A model generated the notes under the pieces. That model ran no database searches. It was not told where the DNA came from and worked only from the letters and a program-made list of their open reading frames with translations. A stretch of DNA of 64,000 bases from Diaporthe sp. PMI_573 (lineage: Eukaryota; Ascomycota; Sordariomycetes; Diaporthales; Diaporthaceae), in NCBI GenBank assembly GCA_021399435.1, contig JAJTUP010000007.1, positions 744,001 to 808,000 of the forward strand. Direction: 5' to 3'. Below are positions 10,409-20,049 of this stretch, piece by piece. Each line of letters starts with the position of its first letter. The stretch's first letter is position 1. A program made the position numbers and the translations under genes.

Positions 10409-11290
10409 GACTGACACGTGTGTGTGTGTGATTGTTGATGAGGTAGCCTCTCGATGTTTCGATGCGTATTCATTTAGTTTGTGGTCATATCTTCAACGAA
10501 AACCATGGACTCCAAGCTAATTGACGCAGGTGAAGGCATTGTAGATGACTCGAGGAATACTCGGTGGGCAGAGAGGGGTTGTTATGTTCATCACTTTCTT
10601 GCGTACGCCACGGCGACTCCGTCTCACTACTTTTCTGTCTCACGCGAATCAACACATTCCTGCAGCTAACCGGTTTGGCTGGCTGAATTTCAGCTGTGGC
10701 GGGAGATCATCCTCGAAGCACAGCTGAGCACCCGCACCATTGCAGGGGTTGAGGGGTTCGTTCCTCTTCTGCATTTGCAGAAATGGTCGCAAGGCAGACT
10801 CCTCACCTTTCTGCAGCCTGCTTTTACAAAAGCTGCCCTCTTTAGTGGTTCTAGGCATGCGTCCAGAGAATGCCGAGCGATCTAGATGCAGGTGACCAAA
10901 AGCAGCGGTTGGAGGTTGGTGCGACACAGTAATATTGCATCACTAAGCACAGCACGACGATCATGTCCAATCATGCGCAAGCAAGGGCTTGGAATAATGC
11001 ACCTTGCTTACCACAGCATGTCGATAGCCCATGTGATAGCTCACACCCAAGACAGATCGACCTCATCACAGCAGACGGTTATTTTCGCGGGCGGGGAAAA
11101 ATGCTCGACCAAGAGAGACTACCTGCGTACAAGAACGCCATGTCTCCGAAGCTTATCAGCCAAACTTGTGACGAGACCACTAACAGTCATGCTTGTTTTC
11201 TTTGCAAACGGTCGATATTTCGTAGAAATTTCATAGAGAGTTCAGACTTTTGAATGCCATTTCCTCCTCGCATGCTTGCGCCGGCTGCAG
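10409..11290. other. Intergenic region, no gene seen
   Basis: Promoter side of the reductase-free P450 and 3' side of the APH gene. A (GT)n tract lies right upstream of the P450 start (about 10418-10431). Short open frames have no recognisable content. Confidence 0.6.
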
Positions 11291-12717
11291 TCATTGACAT
11301 AAATTTCTCAACGAGTCATCTACTAGAGCTTTGAGACGTTGATCGTTCCCATATCTCTCTAATGAACTTTGCTTCCACTCGTCCCAGCCTTGATCAACCC
11401 CGAAGACTCGGAGAATGGCGTTTGCCAAGGGTAGTGCGTACACCCACTTAGATTCGCGGCCCAGGCCCCAGAGGTATCTCCTCACACGCTCATCTTTCGT
11501 AAACATGTTCGTCCCCGGAATTTCCTCACTCAGGACGCTGCCTAGTAAAACATCCTCTGCGCTTAGCGATATATTTCCTTCGCAAAGAGCTCTCATGTCG
11601 GCTGACACGAGGGACGGCCCAAAAGCCTCTCGTCGTGGAACGACTCGCGCCATCTACCAGTCGATAATGCCGGTGATGTTGAGGTATTCGTCAACCATGA
11701 TGTGGTCACCCTTATCGTCGACGTGTTTCAGAAAGAATGTGTCCTGGGGGTCGGACAGCTGGGTTGCGTTTTCTTGGAGGAAACGGTATACCAGGTAAGC
11801 CTCGACTGGAAATTGAGGGTAGAGCTGACCGTCCGCTATCAAGGAAAGATACTGTTCGGCCCAGGCGGTGTAATAATCTGCCGGTGTTTCGAACGGCCCA
11901 TAAGGATCGAGACACACGAATCTGTCGCTCGCAAAGGCAGAGACGGACGACTGGTCGTCAGGTGTCCTCACACATAAAGATCCTGCCTTGGGGAATGGGT
12001 GTCTCTCCAATTCAGCCAATATCCCCGCGAGACCCTCCCAGACTTTGGCCGTGTCCCCTCGACCGTCCCAGGGCTGACCGCGGAGCTCTTCCATGAGAAG
12101 AAAACATACTCCGACGCCGTGGTCGGTCTTATCAGAAGGGACGCCAAACGCAAAGGCCCGCGGGGCTGGAACTGCCGTAGTCTCGAGGAATTTCAGGGTC
12201 GCATACTCGCTGCGAATTAGGTACTCTGCGAGTGAGACAGGGAGCCCAACTGCAAATCCCGAGACCCGCGGCACACGCATGAGCCAGGGAGGGGACCCAT
12301 CGTCGAAGCGGATACGGACGTGGTAATTCGCACACCCGGTCAGGGCACCCGCCCCGACCACTTTTGACGGGTGCTCGACGGTACAAGATTTACCGCCACT
12401 CAGGCTGGAGGCAAGCTCACAGACAGCCTGCTCGTTGATCTGCTCGCGGAGGCGACTGATCTCAGCGGCGATGAGCGCATTGTAGGCTGCATCATCCAGG
12501 TCCTAGATTTTCATTCGTGATCAGCGAGCTTTTCAACAATATAATGCTGACTTGGTATGGATGGAACTCATACCCCGATGCTGGGGCACTTGTGATAATC
12601 TCGAGACATGTGAAGTGCACAGAAATGGGAACTGCACATGTCACAGCCGGCTCCCACTGCGCGAGCGCTTGGTCGCTCGCACCCTGTGACCGAGCAGTCG
12701 AAGAATCTGGATGTCAT
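11291..12717 (-). pseudogene. APH-family (aminoglycoside phosphotransferase-like) kinase, interrupted by a TAG
   Basis: Fungal phosphotransferase-like protein of unknown substrate. Exon 1 (12717-12574) encodes a Cys/His-rich zinc-binding-like start (CSVTGCERPSA, CDMCSSHFC, HMSRDYHKCP), a known N-terminal module of this fungal family. Intron 12573-12503 (GTATGA...TAG) leads into the kinase-like domain: ANYHVRIRFDDG, the ATP-side motif FLLMEEL, and the metal-binding GIIDW near the C-terminal lobe. Directly after GIIDW an in-frame TAG stands at 11656-11654, and the same frame continues for 120 codons with family-like sequence (MARVVPRREAFGPSLVSADM) to a stop at 11291. The product would be 330 aa instead of about 450. 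The TAG fits a single substitution of a Gln (CAG) or Glu (GAG) codon. Alternatives are a sequencing error or readthrough. Confidence 0.75.
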
Positions 12718-13493
12718 CGTCGTAATGGAAAGTATTATAGTATAAAATCTGGCTGTTGACGACAGGATTGCGGTGCCAGTGTAGTGCAGATCGAGTGACT
12801 TTCCAGAGAGCGCAAAGAAGCATACGAGGGATCTGCGGCTCAGGGTCACAGGCCAGCGGGCGGTGGGCAATGCCTGGGCACCGGACGTCGCCTTGCGAGT
12901 AGATGCCGTGCTCAACAACCAGGCAAGTGGTTTATGGATTTGCTGTCAACATCCGCTCTTCGTAACTGACCTTTCGTTGGTCGCTCGACATAGCGTGGAG
13001 CTATCATGATACGGCTTGAAGCGGGGTCTGTTCAGCTCTCACATCTGACTTCGGCCCGAAGCCTTCAAGGCGGCATTGCTTGGCATTGCAATCCTAAAGT
13101 CAAATAAATCGCCAACAGGTCTCTCAAGCGTGCTTGATCTACCAACGTTGGAAGCGCCACATCACATGGCGTTGGCTGCCTAGTCAACCAACAAAAAGTG
13201 TAACCTCAACCTTGAATGTTCGAATCACCAACGAACGCCCAACCACACCACCAGAACACCGCACTTGATATGGTCGACTGGCCCTTCGCAAGAGCCGCGC
13301 CACGAACTGGGTACTTGAGTATACCGGTAGAGGGAATGCATTATAGATAAGACATACCTTGGTCCAAGATCGCTTCACCTTACAGCCGAGAGCTTCTGGA
13401 TCTTTCCGAACACCGTGGGTCAATATCCATCATATGCTGGAAGTGTGTAGAGACTATACCTAGCCGTAAGCAACACGGCTGTATGGGGTGCAT
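12718..13493. other. Intergenic region, no gene seen
   Basis: Upstream of the APH gene and downstream of the rhodopsin-like gene. No open frame with recognisable features. Confidence 0.6.
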
Positions 13494-14394
13494 TCAGATA
13501 GCTTCTGAGTACGCCTCTGCAATCTTGATGAAAGCAATAATCCCAGACCTATTGTCATGTCAGTTCCGGATTTATATTTTCATGAAATTGCGTTGCAACA
13601 CACAAACTGCCCACCGAGAACAAAATGCTAAGCCTGATCCTCTCACAGAGGCTCATTTGGAGGGTAGAAACAATCCGGATAATAGCCAAAGCGATCATCA
13701 CAAAGTCAATCACAGAGTTGATAATCTCATTCACAGCAAATAATACCGGCATCTTGATGCATTTGCCTCCAGACAAAGACTTGTCCCAGATACATGTCAC
13801 TGGCCAACAAAACATCCACTTGATAAGATAGGCTGTGATAGTCCATAGGACTGTGAGAATGCCAATGCACCACAGCCAGCGGACGAAACCTTTGTGAATC
13901 CAGAACATGCGGTGATAGAACAAAAGTAATGTCAACTTGGTCAGCAGCAGCTGGTTGGGACAGAGTTGCGGCGACATTGCCCATCCGACCTACCGCCTCT
14001 CGGTGAGTATAGTGTTTCCTGAAGAAAAGTCACAGAAAACTTACTTTCAACACATAGACAATGGTCTCTGGAGGGCCCATCGCAAGCTCAGTCAGGCTCT
14101 GCTCATTGAGTACAGTCAAAACTATGGGGGAGTGGGACGTTAGCACTGGAGAAGTTCGAAATGATAGGCAGGGTGGAAGAGCAAGTGAGATGGACGGTAC
14201 AAAAACATTAACATGTAGACCAGAAAGAAGACCAAGGATGCGAGAGCTAGCAACTTTTCAAGGTTCTCCCTCCCTGCTGTTTTTTTAGGTGCTGCGAAGC
14301 GCAAGCCTGTCGCTACACAAGACATCGGAATGGTCACTACACATAAAATTAACGCTCCCAACTGTTCCGAGTCTTTCCATACTTCAATAGCCAT
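13494..14394 (-). CDS. Small fungal rhodopsin-domain-like integral membrane protein
   Basis: Multipass membrane protein related to the large fungal family often annotated as rhodopsin domain-containing (PTH11/SAT4-like). Exons 14394-14196, 14121-14045, 13989-13604 and 13548-13494 give 238 aa, about two thirds of the usual length, with the C-terminal helix region shortened. Family hallmarks are LTKLTLLLFYHRMF in a helix, WTITAYLIKWMFCWPVTCIWD, the KCIKMPVLFAVNEIINSVID helix, and IIAFIKIAEAYSEA at the end. Three introns (55-74 bp) restore a single frame. The first donor (GTCCAT) is weak and is chosen because it alone gives the right phase. The function is unknown; relatives are putative receptors. 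The shortness and weak donor leave open that the gene is decaying like its two neighbours. Confidence 0.65.
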
Positions 14395-15201
14395 CTAGAT
14401 TTGTGTCAGCCAAATGAAATGCGAAGAACGTAATGAGAGGCGAAGTGTGTGCCGAAGAAAGTATCACAGTCCAACAAAGCGGCAAGCACCGACGATATTT
14501 GAAGTCGGAACCTGATTTTAGTCGTGTCGTGGTGCGTCCCTAGACTCAAAGATTGATTGCCCGAGTATTGCGAGAATACCACATTATCTCTGTTGGTGGG
14601 TCGGTCCGCCAGTCCAGGGAACACCATCCTTCATGGAACCAAGAGATCTTCATGAGCACATGGCCCACACGGGATAATTGCTCCGTGCACAAAAGGCCCT
14701 TTTAAATAGTGCAAGTGGAGGACATACGCAGCAACTTGCGTAGCATTCTGGAATCCAATGGCAGGCTGTGTTCGTTGGTACTGGTATACTGTGTAGTCGG
14801 TACCAAGCGAATTCCCTGGGTTCCTGCGCAGTAAAGTTTGCCCTTGCAGATCTTGGTACACATCAAGTAAGGTAAGGTGACAGGTACATAATAATGGCGA
14901 GGTCTGGAGCCAATGTGCAGTGACACGCAGGAGTGTTGGTTGCCAGAAGGAATCACTCCACTGTTGCGCCTCTCACTACCGTAGCGCCAACAGTTACAAC
15001 AGTTACAACCAACATATTCCGCCATTGGGCCAACGAAATTTGCTAGTACGAATCTGCCAATGGTGTGGTGGAGAGTGGGTATGTATGAATGTCTCCATAA
15101 ACACCGTGACCGGCACATCGATCTCACAGCATCACTTGGGCCACGATTCCTGAAAGATGGTCGAGCAGAGAATACCCATCTCATATCCACCAAAATTGAA
15201 C
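14395..15201. other. Intergenic region between two divergent genes, no gene seen
   Basis: Separates the rhodopsin-like gene (minus) and the SDR remnant (plus). Open frames on the minus strand up to 170 codons have no family-like features. Confidence 0.6.
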
Positions 15202-16271
15202 ATGGCTCCCTCATTGTTCAGCGTTTGGACAGCCTCTTTTCCCCTCAGCCCACCTTTACTGAGGAGGATGTCCCAGATCTCAGTGGAAAGGTAAGCCACC
15301 CAACACATTCCTTGAAACCTGTGGTTGTTACGCTCCATTCAACTAACCAGCTCTTATTGGTGAATTAGGTCTATATTGTTACCGGCGCCAACACTGGTGT
15401 TGGGAAAGAGTTGTCACGAATGCTGTACTCAAAAGATGGCAAAGTCTATCTGACAGCACGTAGCGAGGACAAGGCTACCCAGGCAATCAAGGAAATTCAA
15501 GCTGCTGTGCCCAATTCCTCGGGCACGCTCGTGCCTCTCGTCCTTGATCTCACAGGCCTCAGTACTATCAAAGCCTCTGCAGAGGTCTTCACGTCCGCTG
15601 AGTCAAGGCTCCATGTTCTATTCAACAGTGTCGGGTACATGGGGCCTGAGAACAAAGTGGAGCGAATGCCGCAGGGTCACGAGATGCACTTTGGTGTGAA
15701 CTGCTTGGGACCTTTCCTACTCACAAAACTCTCGACTCCAACTCTGATTGTGACAGCAAAAGACACGGCCACAGCACCCGGCACAGTTCGTGTCATGTAC
15801 TTGACTTCGCTCACTGCCGATATGTTCAGCGACAACACTATTGTTGATATGGATAATCTGGATTTCCATGTGGATAAAAACGCCAAATACCGTTACGCGG
15901 CCAGCAAGGCAGGAGACTGGATCTATGGGTTCGAGATGTCCAGACGCCATAAAAGCGACGGCATCATTGGGCTCGGCGTCAACCCTGGCAATCTCAAGTC
16001 CGACCTGCTCCGGTAACAAGGTGCTGTGTTCAGAGCCTTGACAGGCCCGATGGCCTATCCAGTTGTCAACGGCGCATATACTGAGCTATGGGCAGGGTTG
16101 TCCCTAGAGATCACTCTTGAGAAGGCAGGAAGTCTCGTGTACCCATTTGGGCGCTTTGGCACGATCCGTGAAGACTGGACGGCAGCGACTAAGTCGAGTG
16201 CTGAGGGTGGTAATGGAACCGCCCAGAAATTCTGGGATTGGAGTGAAGAGCAGGTGAAAAGTTATCTTTAA
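15202..16271 (+). pseudogene. Short-chain dehydrogenase/reductase with frameshift and in-frame stop
   Basis: NAD(P)-dependent oxidoreductase of the fungal SDR group that starts MxPSL...PTFTEEDVPDLSGK. The start ATG at 15202 reads MAPSLFSVWTASFP, then the matching continuation QPTFTEEDVPDLSGK lies in another frame: a single base is missing in a run of C near 15239-15244. Exon 1 up to the GTAAGC donor at 15291 is 89 nt, one short of a multiple of three, which agrees. After intron 15291-15368 the Rossmann motif TGANTGVG, the Ser region MYLTSL and the catalytic YAASK are intact; the usual NNAG is FNSVG. A TAA at 16014-16016 interrupts the frame before 84 further codons of family-like C-terminus ending at 16271. 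Two separate lesions make a pseudogene more likely than error. The TAA fits CAA to TAA. Confidence 0.85.
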
Positions 16272-17553
16272 GCATCACTGGGTCATTTCCCGTGTTGAAG
16301 CAGGAGCCCAACATTGAACGCTCTTGAGGCAGTCATGCATTCGCAAGCAGGATGAGGGATTTGAGTAGTAATTGGGTCACCTAATCCCCAGCATTATATA
16401 CCTATGCATTCCCTATCAACTGATTTGTGTTGTCGAAGGTGGTCACTGATTTCAGCTTCTAAGGAAAGGTACGGGTGTACAATTGTGTGCATTACAAGTT
16501 GATTGTTTCCCAACCGATTCGCTCACTTGGGCGGAAAAAAAAGTCCCCACGAGTTTTCAGTCCCTTCACTAGCCTGACTTGATTCACGGCGTTTTCTGCA
16601 TTGGATATGAATACTTGTCAAGGTTACCGACGCTTCTGACTTCATGCCGCCAACCCCAAGTGCTGTCACATTTCCCATGACAGCACACGGGGTCGGATAC
16701 GATTTTTGCGTGATCAGAGAGGGTGGGGGCGATGTTGAGGACAGTGATCATTTTGTACTGCTCTCATCTAGTGACGTCCCTGGTTTCAACAGCACTCAGC
16801 CAATTTCCCAGCCAGACACTTTCAGACCTTGGCCACGTTCCCTCAGCTGTCTCGTGGCTAACAAAGGACCTTGCATGAAGGGGAAATCCTCCCGACTCCG
16901 GGTCGCTGACTGCAGCGGGCAGATCGGGGCACATGATGAAACCTAAGACTCTGGATCTGAATGGAGTCGAATTCGTTCCTGATATACTATGGACGCCATT
17001 TCTCTCCAGTTTGATACAAATATGACTACTAAATATATGCCCGCGGAACCACGCTGGCGCTAGGTGTATTCCTCAAGGCCGAAATGGCAGCTGTAGCCCT
17101 TGTCAGAAGAGCAGCACAGCGGGCCAACTGGGCAACATGATTATTCACGCGCCGTGTAGGATGCGCACTATCGAGTATTATTATGCTGGCCAATGGTGAG
17201 ACCGCCGGGTTCTGTCAGCAATTGCAGGCGTTGCCCAAAATATGCCTAACAGCCCCCACAGTTCCTGGTGGCGCAGATTGGGCAACATCAAAATAAGTGC
17301 AGTCTGTTACGAGCAGACCGCACGACCAGTAGGAGACCCTGATTGAAACTTGATTAGTCTCTACGTTACCCGGCATGTTATCAGATTCAGAATATATAAA
17401 TTGGACGTTTCCTGTCTTTGCACTTGACCATTAGATGCCCCTGCCATCCATTGCCGAGCCTTTCTATTCTCTCTACTCTAAGTACATCATCGACAAACTT
17501 TCTTATCTCGCTCATATTCGGTCAAAAACAACACAGTCGGACAACCAGGAAAA
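16272..17553. other. Intergenic region with short motif repeats, no gene seen
   Basis: No convincing coding sequence. The motif TGGGCAACAT occurs near 17130 and 17275, with an inverted TTGCCCA at about 17231 between them. The last 150 bases are the amidoligase promoter. Confidence 0.55.
17393..17400 (+). promoter_or_regulatory. TATA box of the amidoligase-like gene
   Basis: TATATAAA, 154 bp upstream of the ATG at 17554, followed by a pyrimidine-rich leader. Confidence 0.5.
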
Positions 17554-18621
17554 ATGGCTCAGAAACCGGCCCCCATCTGCCCATTCTTCTTCGGCATTGA
17601 GCTGGAGCTTGTCCTCACGCGCAAACAGAACGATAATACGAAGCTATGGAAGGAGTGGCGTGAAGCCGCGGGAGCGTTGAGCAAGCTGCTACAGCAGAAC
17701 GGCATTCGAAACGACGTCTTCAGCGATGAAAACGCCGGGTCTCCTAACTACAAGCTCTGGAATATTGTCCAGGATGGCACCATAGGCCGGGCAGATCCCG
17801 CAGCCCAAAAATGGGGCGTGGAGCTCGTCTCAAGCATCCGCGTCGATACCAAGCACAGCGACTGGGTGAGGGTCCAGAAGAAGGTCTGGCAATGCGTGGA
17901 GAGCAACTTCGACATCAAGGCGTCCCAGACCTGCGGGACCCACGTGCACGTGTCGCTACCCTCGCTCCGCGGATTTAACCTGGAGAGGATGCAGCGCGTG
18001 GGCAAGGCCGTGGTATACTTCGAGCGCTGTATCGACTCGATCATGCCGGCCCACCGACGGAATAACCAGTACTGCAGGAGCAACCGCTACAATACAAACC
18101 TCCGAAGGCACCAGGCCATGGCCGATGTTTTCAAAGCCATCGAAGCCACAAAGACCCACAACGATCTGGCGAATCTCCTCTCGCCCGATCGCTTTCGTCG
18201 GTGGAACTTCCGCCACATGGCCACGGAGGCACGCCCTGCGAAGATGGCGACGGTCGAGTTCCGCCAGCCCCCTGGCTCCACGACCGTCGACGAAGCACTC
18301 TTCTGGCAGCGGTTCACGCTTTGTTTCATTGGAGGCGCAATCACCGCCCAATCTCTCATTGATCCCGGACGCGTGCCGAATATGGCCGATCTTGCTCAGT
18401 TCGTGTGCAAGGGAAGTGTCATGTGTCGGAGCGTGAACAGCGATGGATTTCGCGAGTTCATCAGTGGGAAGCCAAAGCTGAACGAAGGAATGATCCCCGA
18501 GACTCCCCCGACGACGGTGCAAGCTCAGGACCGTACCGCGGGTCTGCAGCCGCAGAAGCTGGAGGCAGCCTTTGCTGAGCTCGGTTCAATGGATTTCGAT
18601 TCAATGGGCACGGACATCTAG
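17554..18621 (+). CDS. Amidoligase-family protein
   Basis: Intronless, 355 aa, cytosolic, no signal or membrane segment. It resembles the fungal branch of the putative amidoligase_2 family (ATP-grasp-like/glutamine synthetase-fold enzymes thought to join an amine to a carboxylate). Supporting motifs are the start FFFGIELELVL (metal-binding Glu pair, residues about 11-20), CGTHVHVS (about 128-135), and EFRQPPGS (about 235-242), which together form the expected nucleotide/metal site. The C-terminal 60 residues are low in conservation and Pro/Thr rich. The ATG at 17554 is chosen because the conserved region begins within 12 residues; an earlier ATG is in another frame. The substrate is unknown, and no neighbouring gene suggests a pathway. 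Confidence 0.75.
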   Translation: MAQKPAPICPFFFGIELELVLTRKQNDNTKLWKEWREAAGALSKLLQQNGIRNDVFSDENAGSPNYKLWNIVQDGTIGRADPAAQKWGVELVSSIRVDTKHSDWVRVQKKVWQCVESNFDIKASQTCGTHVHVSLPSLRGFNLERMQRVGKAVVYFERCIDSIMPAHRRNNQYCRSNRYNTNLRRHQAMADVFKAIEATKTHNDLANLLSPDRFRRWNFRHMATEARPAKMATVEFRQPPGSTTVDEALFWQRFTLCFIGGAITAQSLIDPGRVPNMADLAQFVCKGSVMCRSVNSDGFREFISGKPKLNEGMIPETPPTTVQAQDRTAGLQPQKLEAAFAELGSMDFDSMGTDI

Positions 18622-20049
18622 GGGAATGCGATTGTGGTTGCGGCAGAAGAACGTAGTCTAGAAGAGAGGCGGTTTGGGGAAACTTTACGCACATGCAAGG
18701 ACCTTGGTATTGTACAACTAGAAAGGCTATTTAGCAATTTATACGTGGTTTCGTTTTTAATCTGTGTAACGTACGCTTCTTAAGCAGTATTTAGGCTGTC
18801 CTTTCATACGGAGGTAAACGCTTAAACACCCGGGGGTTTTTTTTTAAAAAAAAAAAAAACCACCAAAAAACCAATGCCGATAACAGTAGGTTTAGAATAC
18901 GATTGTTAGCAAGTCATATCTTTCACTTTAAACAAGTAAAGACAAAGAACCGATGATAGCAACACCAGCTATATGAAATTGGATGGATTGTTCAGAGTAG
19001 TCGTTGGACGAGTGTAACCATTTCGTACCTCACAGTACAGTGCAGCCGCTGAGACCGCCGTCTTCGAATTGTCCACTAATAGCTAAGAGATTTAGAACGT
19101 CGCCAGGCAAAGATATCTTTATCACAACCTTGGCATGTAATGCCACATACGTCCAATATCGGATAATCATAGGATAGTAACGATTAACAAGGACACACCC
19201 TCTGTTCAACACCATGGCGCATACCTATCTCTAGATTCTCGCGTGGGACGTGACTGCGGTATTAATGATTATCTAGGTATGTAGTGACAGGACAGGGGGT
19301 TACTATTCATTGTAAGCATGGGCGTGAACAGACGCAAAAATGCAATCCAAAGATATACTTTACCTACACTAGGGTAGGCAGCCTGTTGACCCGAGCAACT
19401 CACACTGAGATGCGCGGTCAGTCTACGGAGTTTTTGAAGTTTAAGAAAGTTGAATCGTCCCTGTCCTCACTACGGACAAAAAGACTTACACGATCGTCAT
19501 GGGCCGAATTTGCTGATGGCCCGGAGAAACATGTCGCTCTCCAAAGACCACTTCGGGTATGCCAAGGTTATACAATACGGTTCGGCGGCGCCCCATATAA
19601 CAAGCAATTTGTGGCACACCGTTGTCCCGTCGCGTCCAAGACCCCAGCCTTGGAGTTGAGTTGACCGTGTCGGCAAGGCTCTTGTCTTTCAGCAACGTTG
19701 GCGTAAATCTGTCAGACCACCTCTTGAGAACAAGCTCGACGACATTTGATTCTACAGGCCGACCCTAGGCCACACGCGCATGTCCAGACGAGCTGTTTGG
19801 TCTTTCAACATCAATTTCAAAACGGTTTGAGGTGTCTCGGTCACCTTCATCATCGGATGCGACGACAGCCGTTCTTTGGAATTCATCAGCTATCGTCCCC
19901 TCACATTCGGTCAGCCCCCATGATCCGGCCCACCGCCCACACGACCACCGCCCTTCCCGACGTCGATTTCAAGACTCAATCGACATGAACGAATCCTCTT
20001 TCGTTGGTGTCCCTGGTTCGTCTGACTCGAATACCGCGCTCTCCGGCCT
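18622..20049. other. Intergenic region, no gene seen
   Basis: Contains a T9/A14 tract (18837-18859). Open frames near 19.3-19.7 kb are short and featureless on both strands. The right end is the 3' flank of the NACHT-ankyrin gene. Confidence 0.55.
18837..18859. repeat. Adjacent T9 and A14 homopolymers
   Basis: Nine T followed directly by fourteen A, flanked by CCCGGGGG on the left and ACCACC on the right. Downstream of the amidoligase gene. Confidence 0.8.

Noticed and set aside
16014..16034. A splice event removing the SDR stop codon
   Set aside because: The only GT...AG pair around the TAA spans about 21 bases, too short for an intron.
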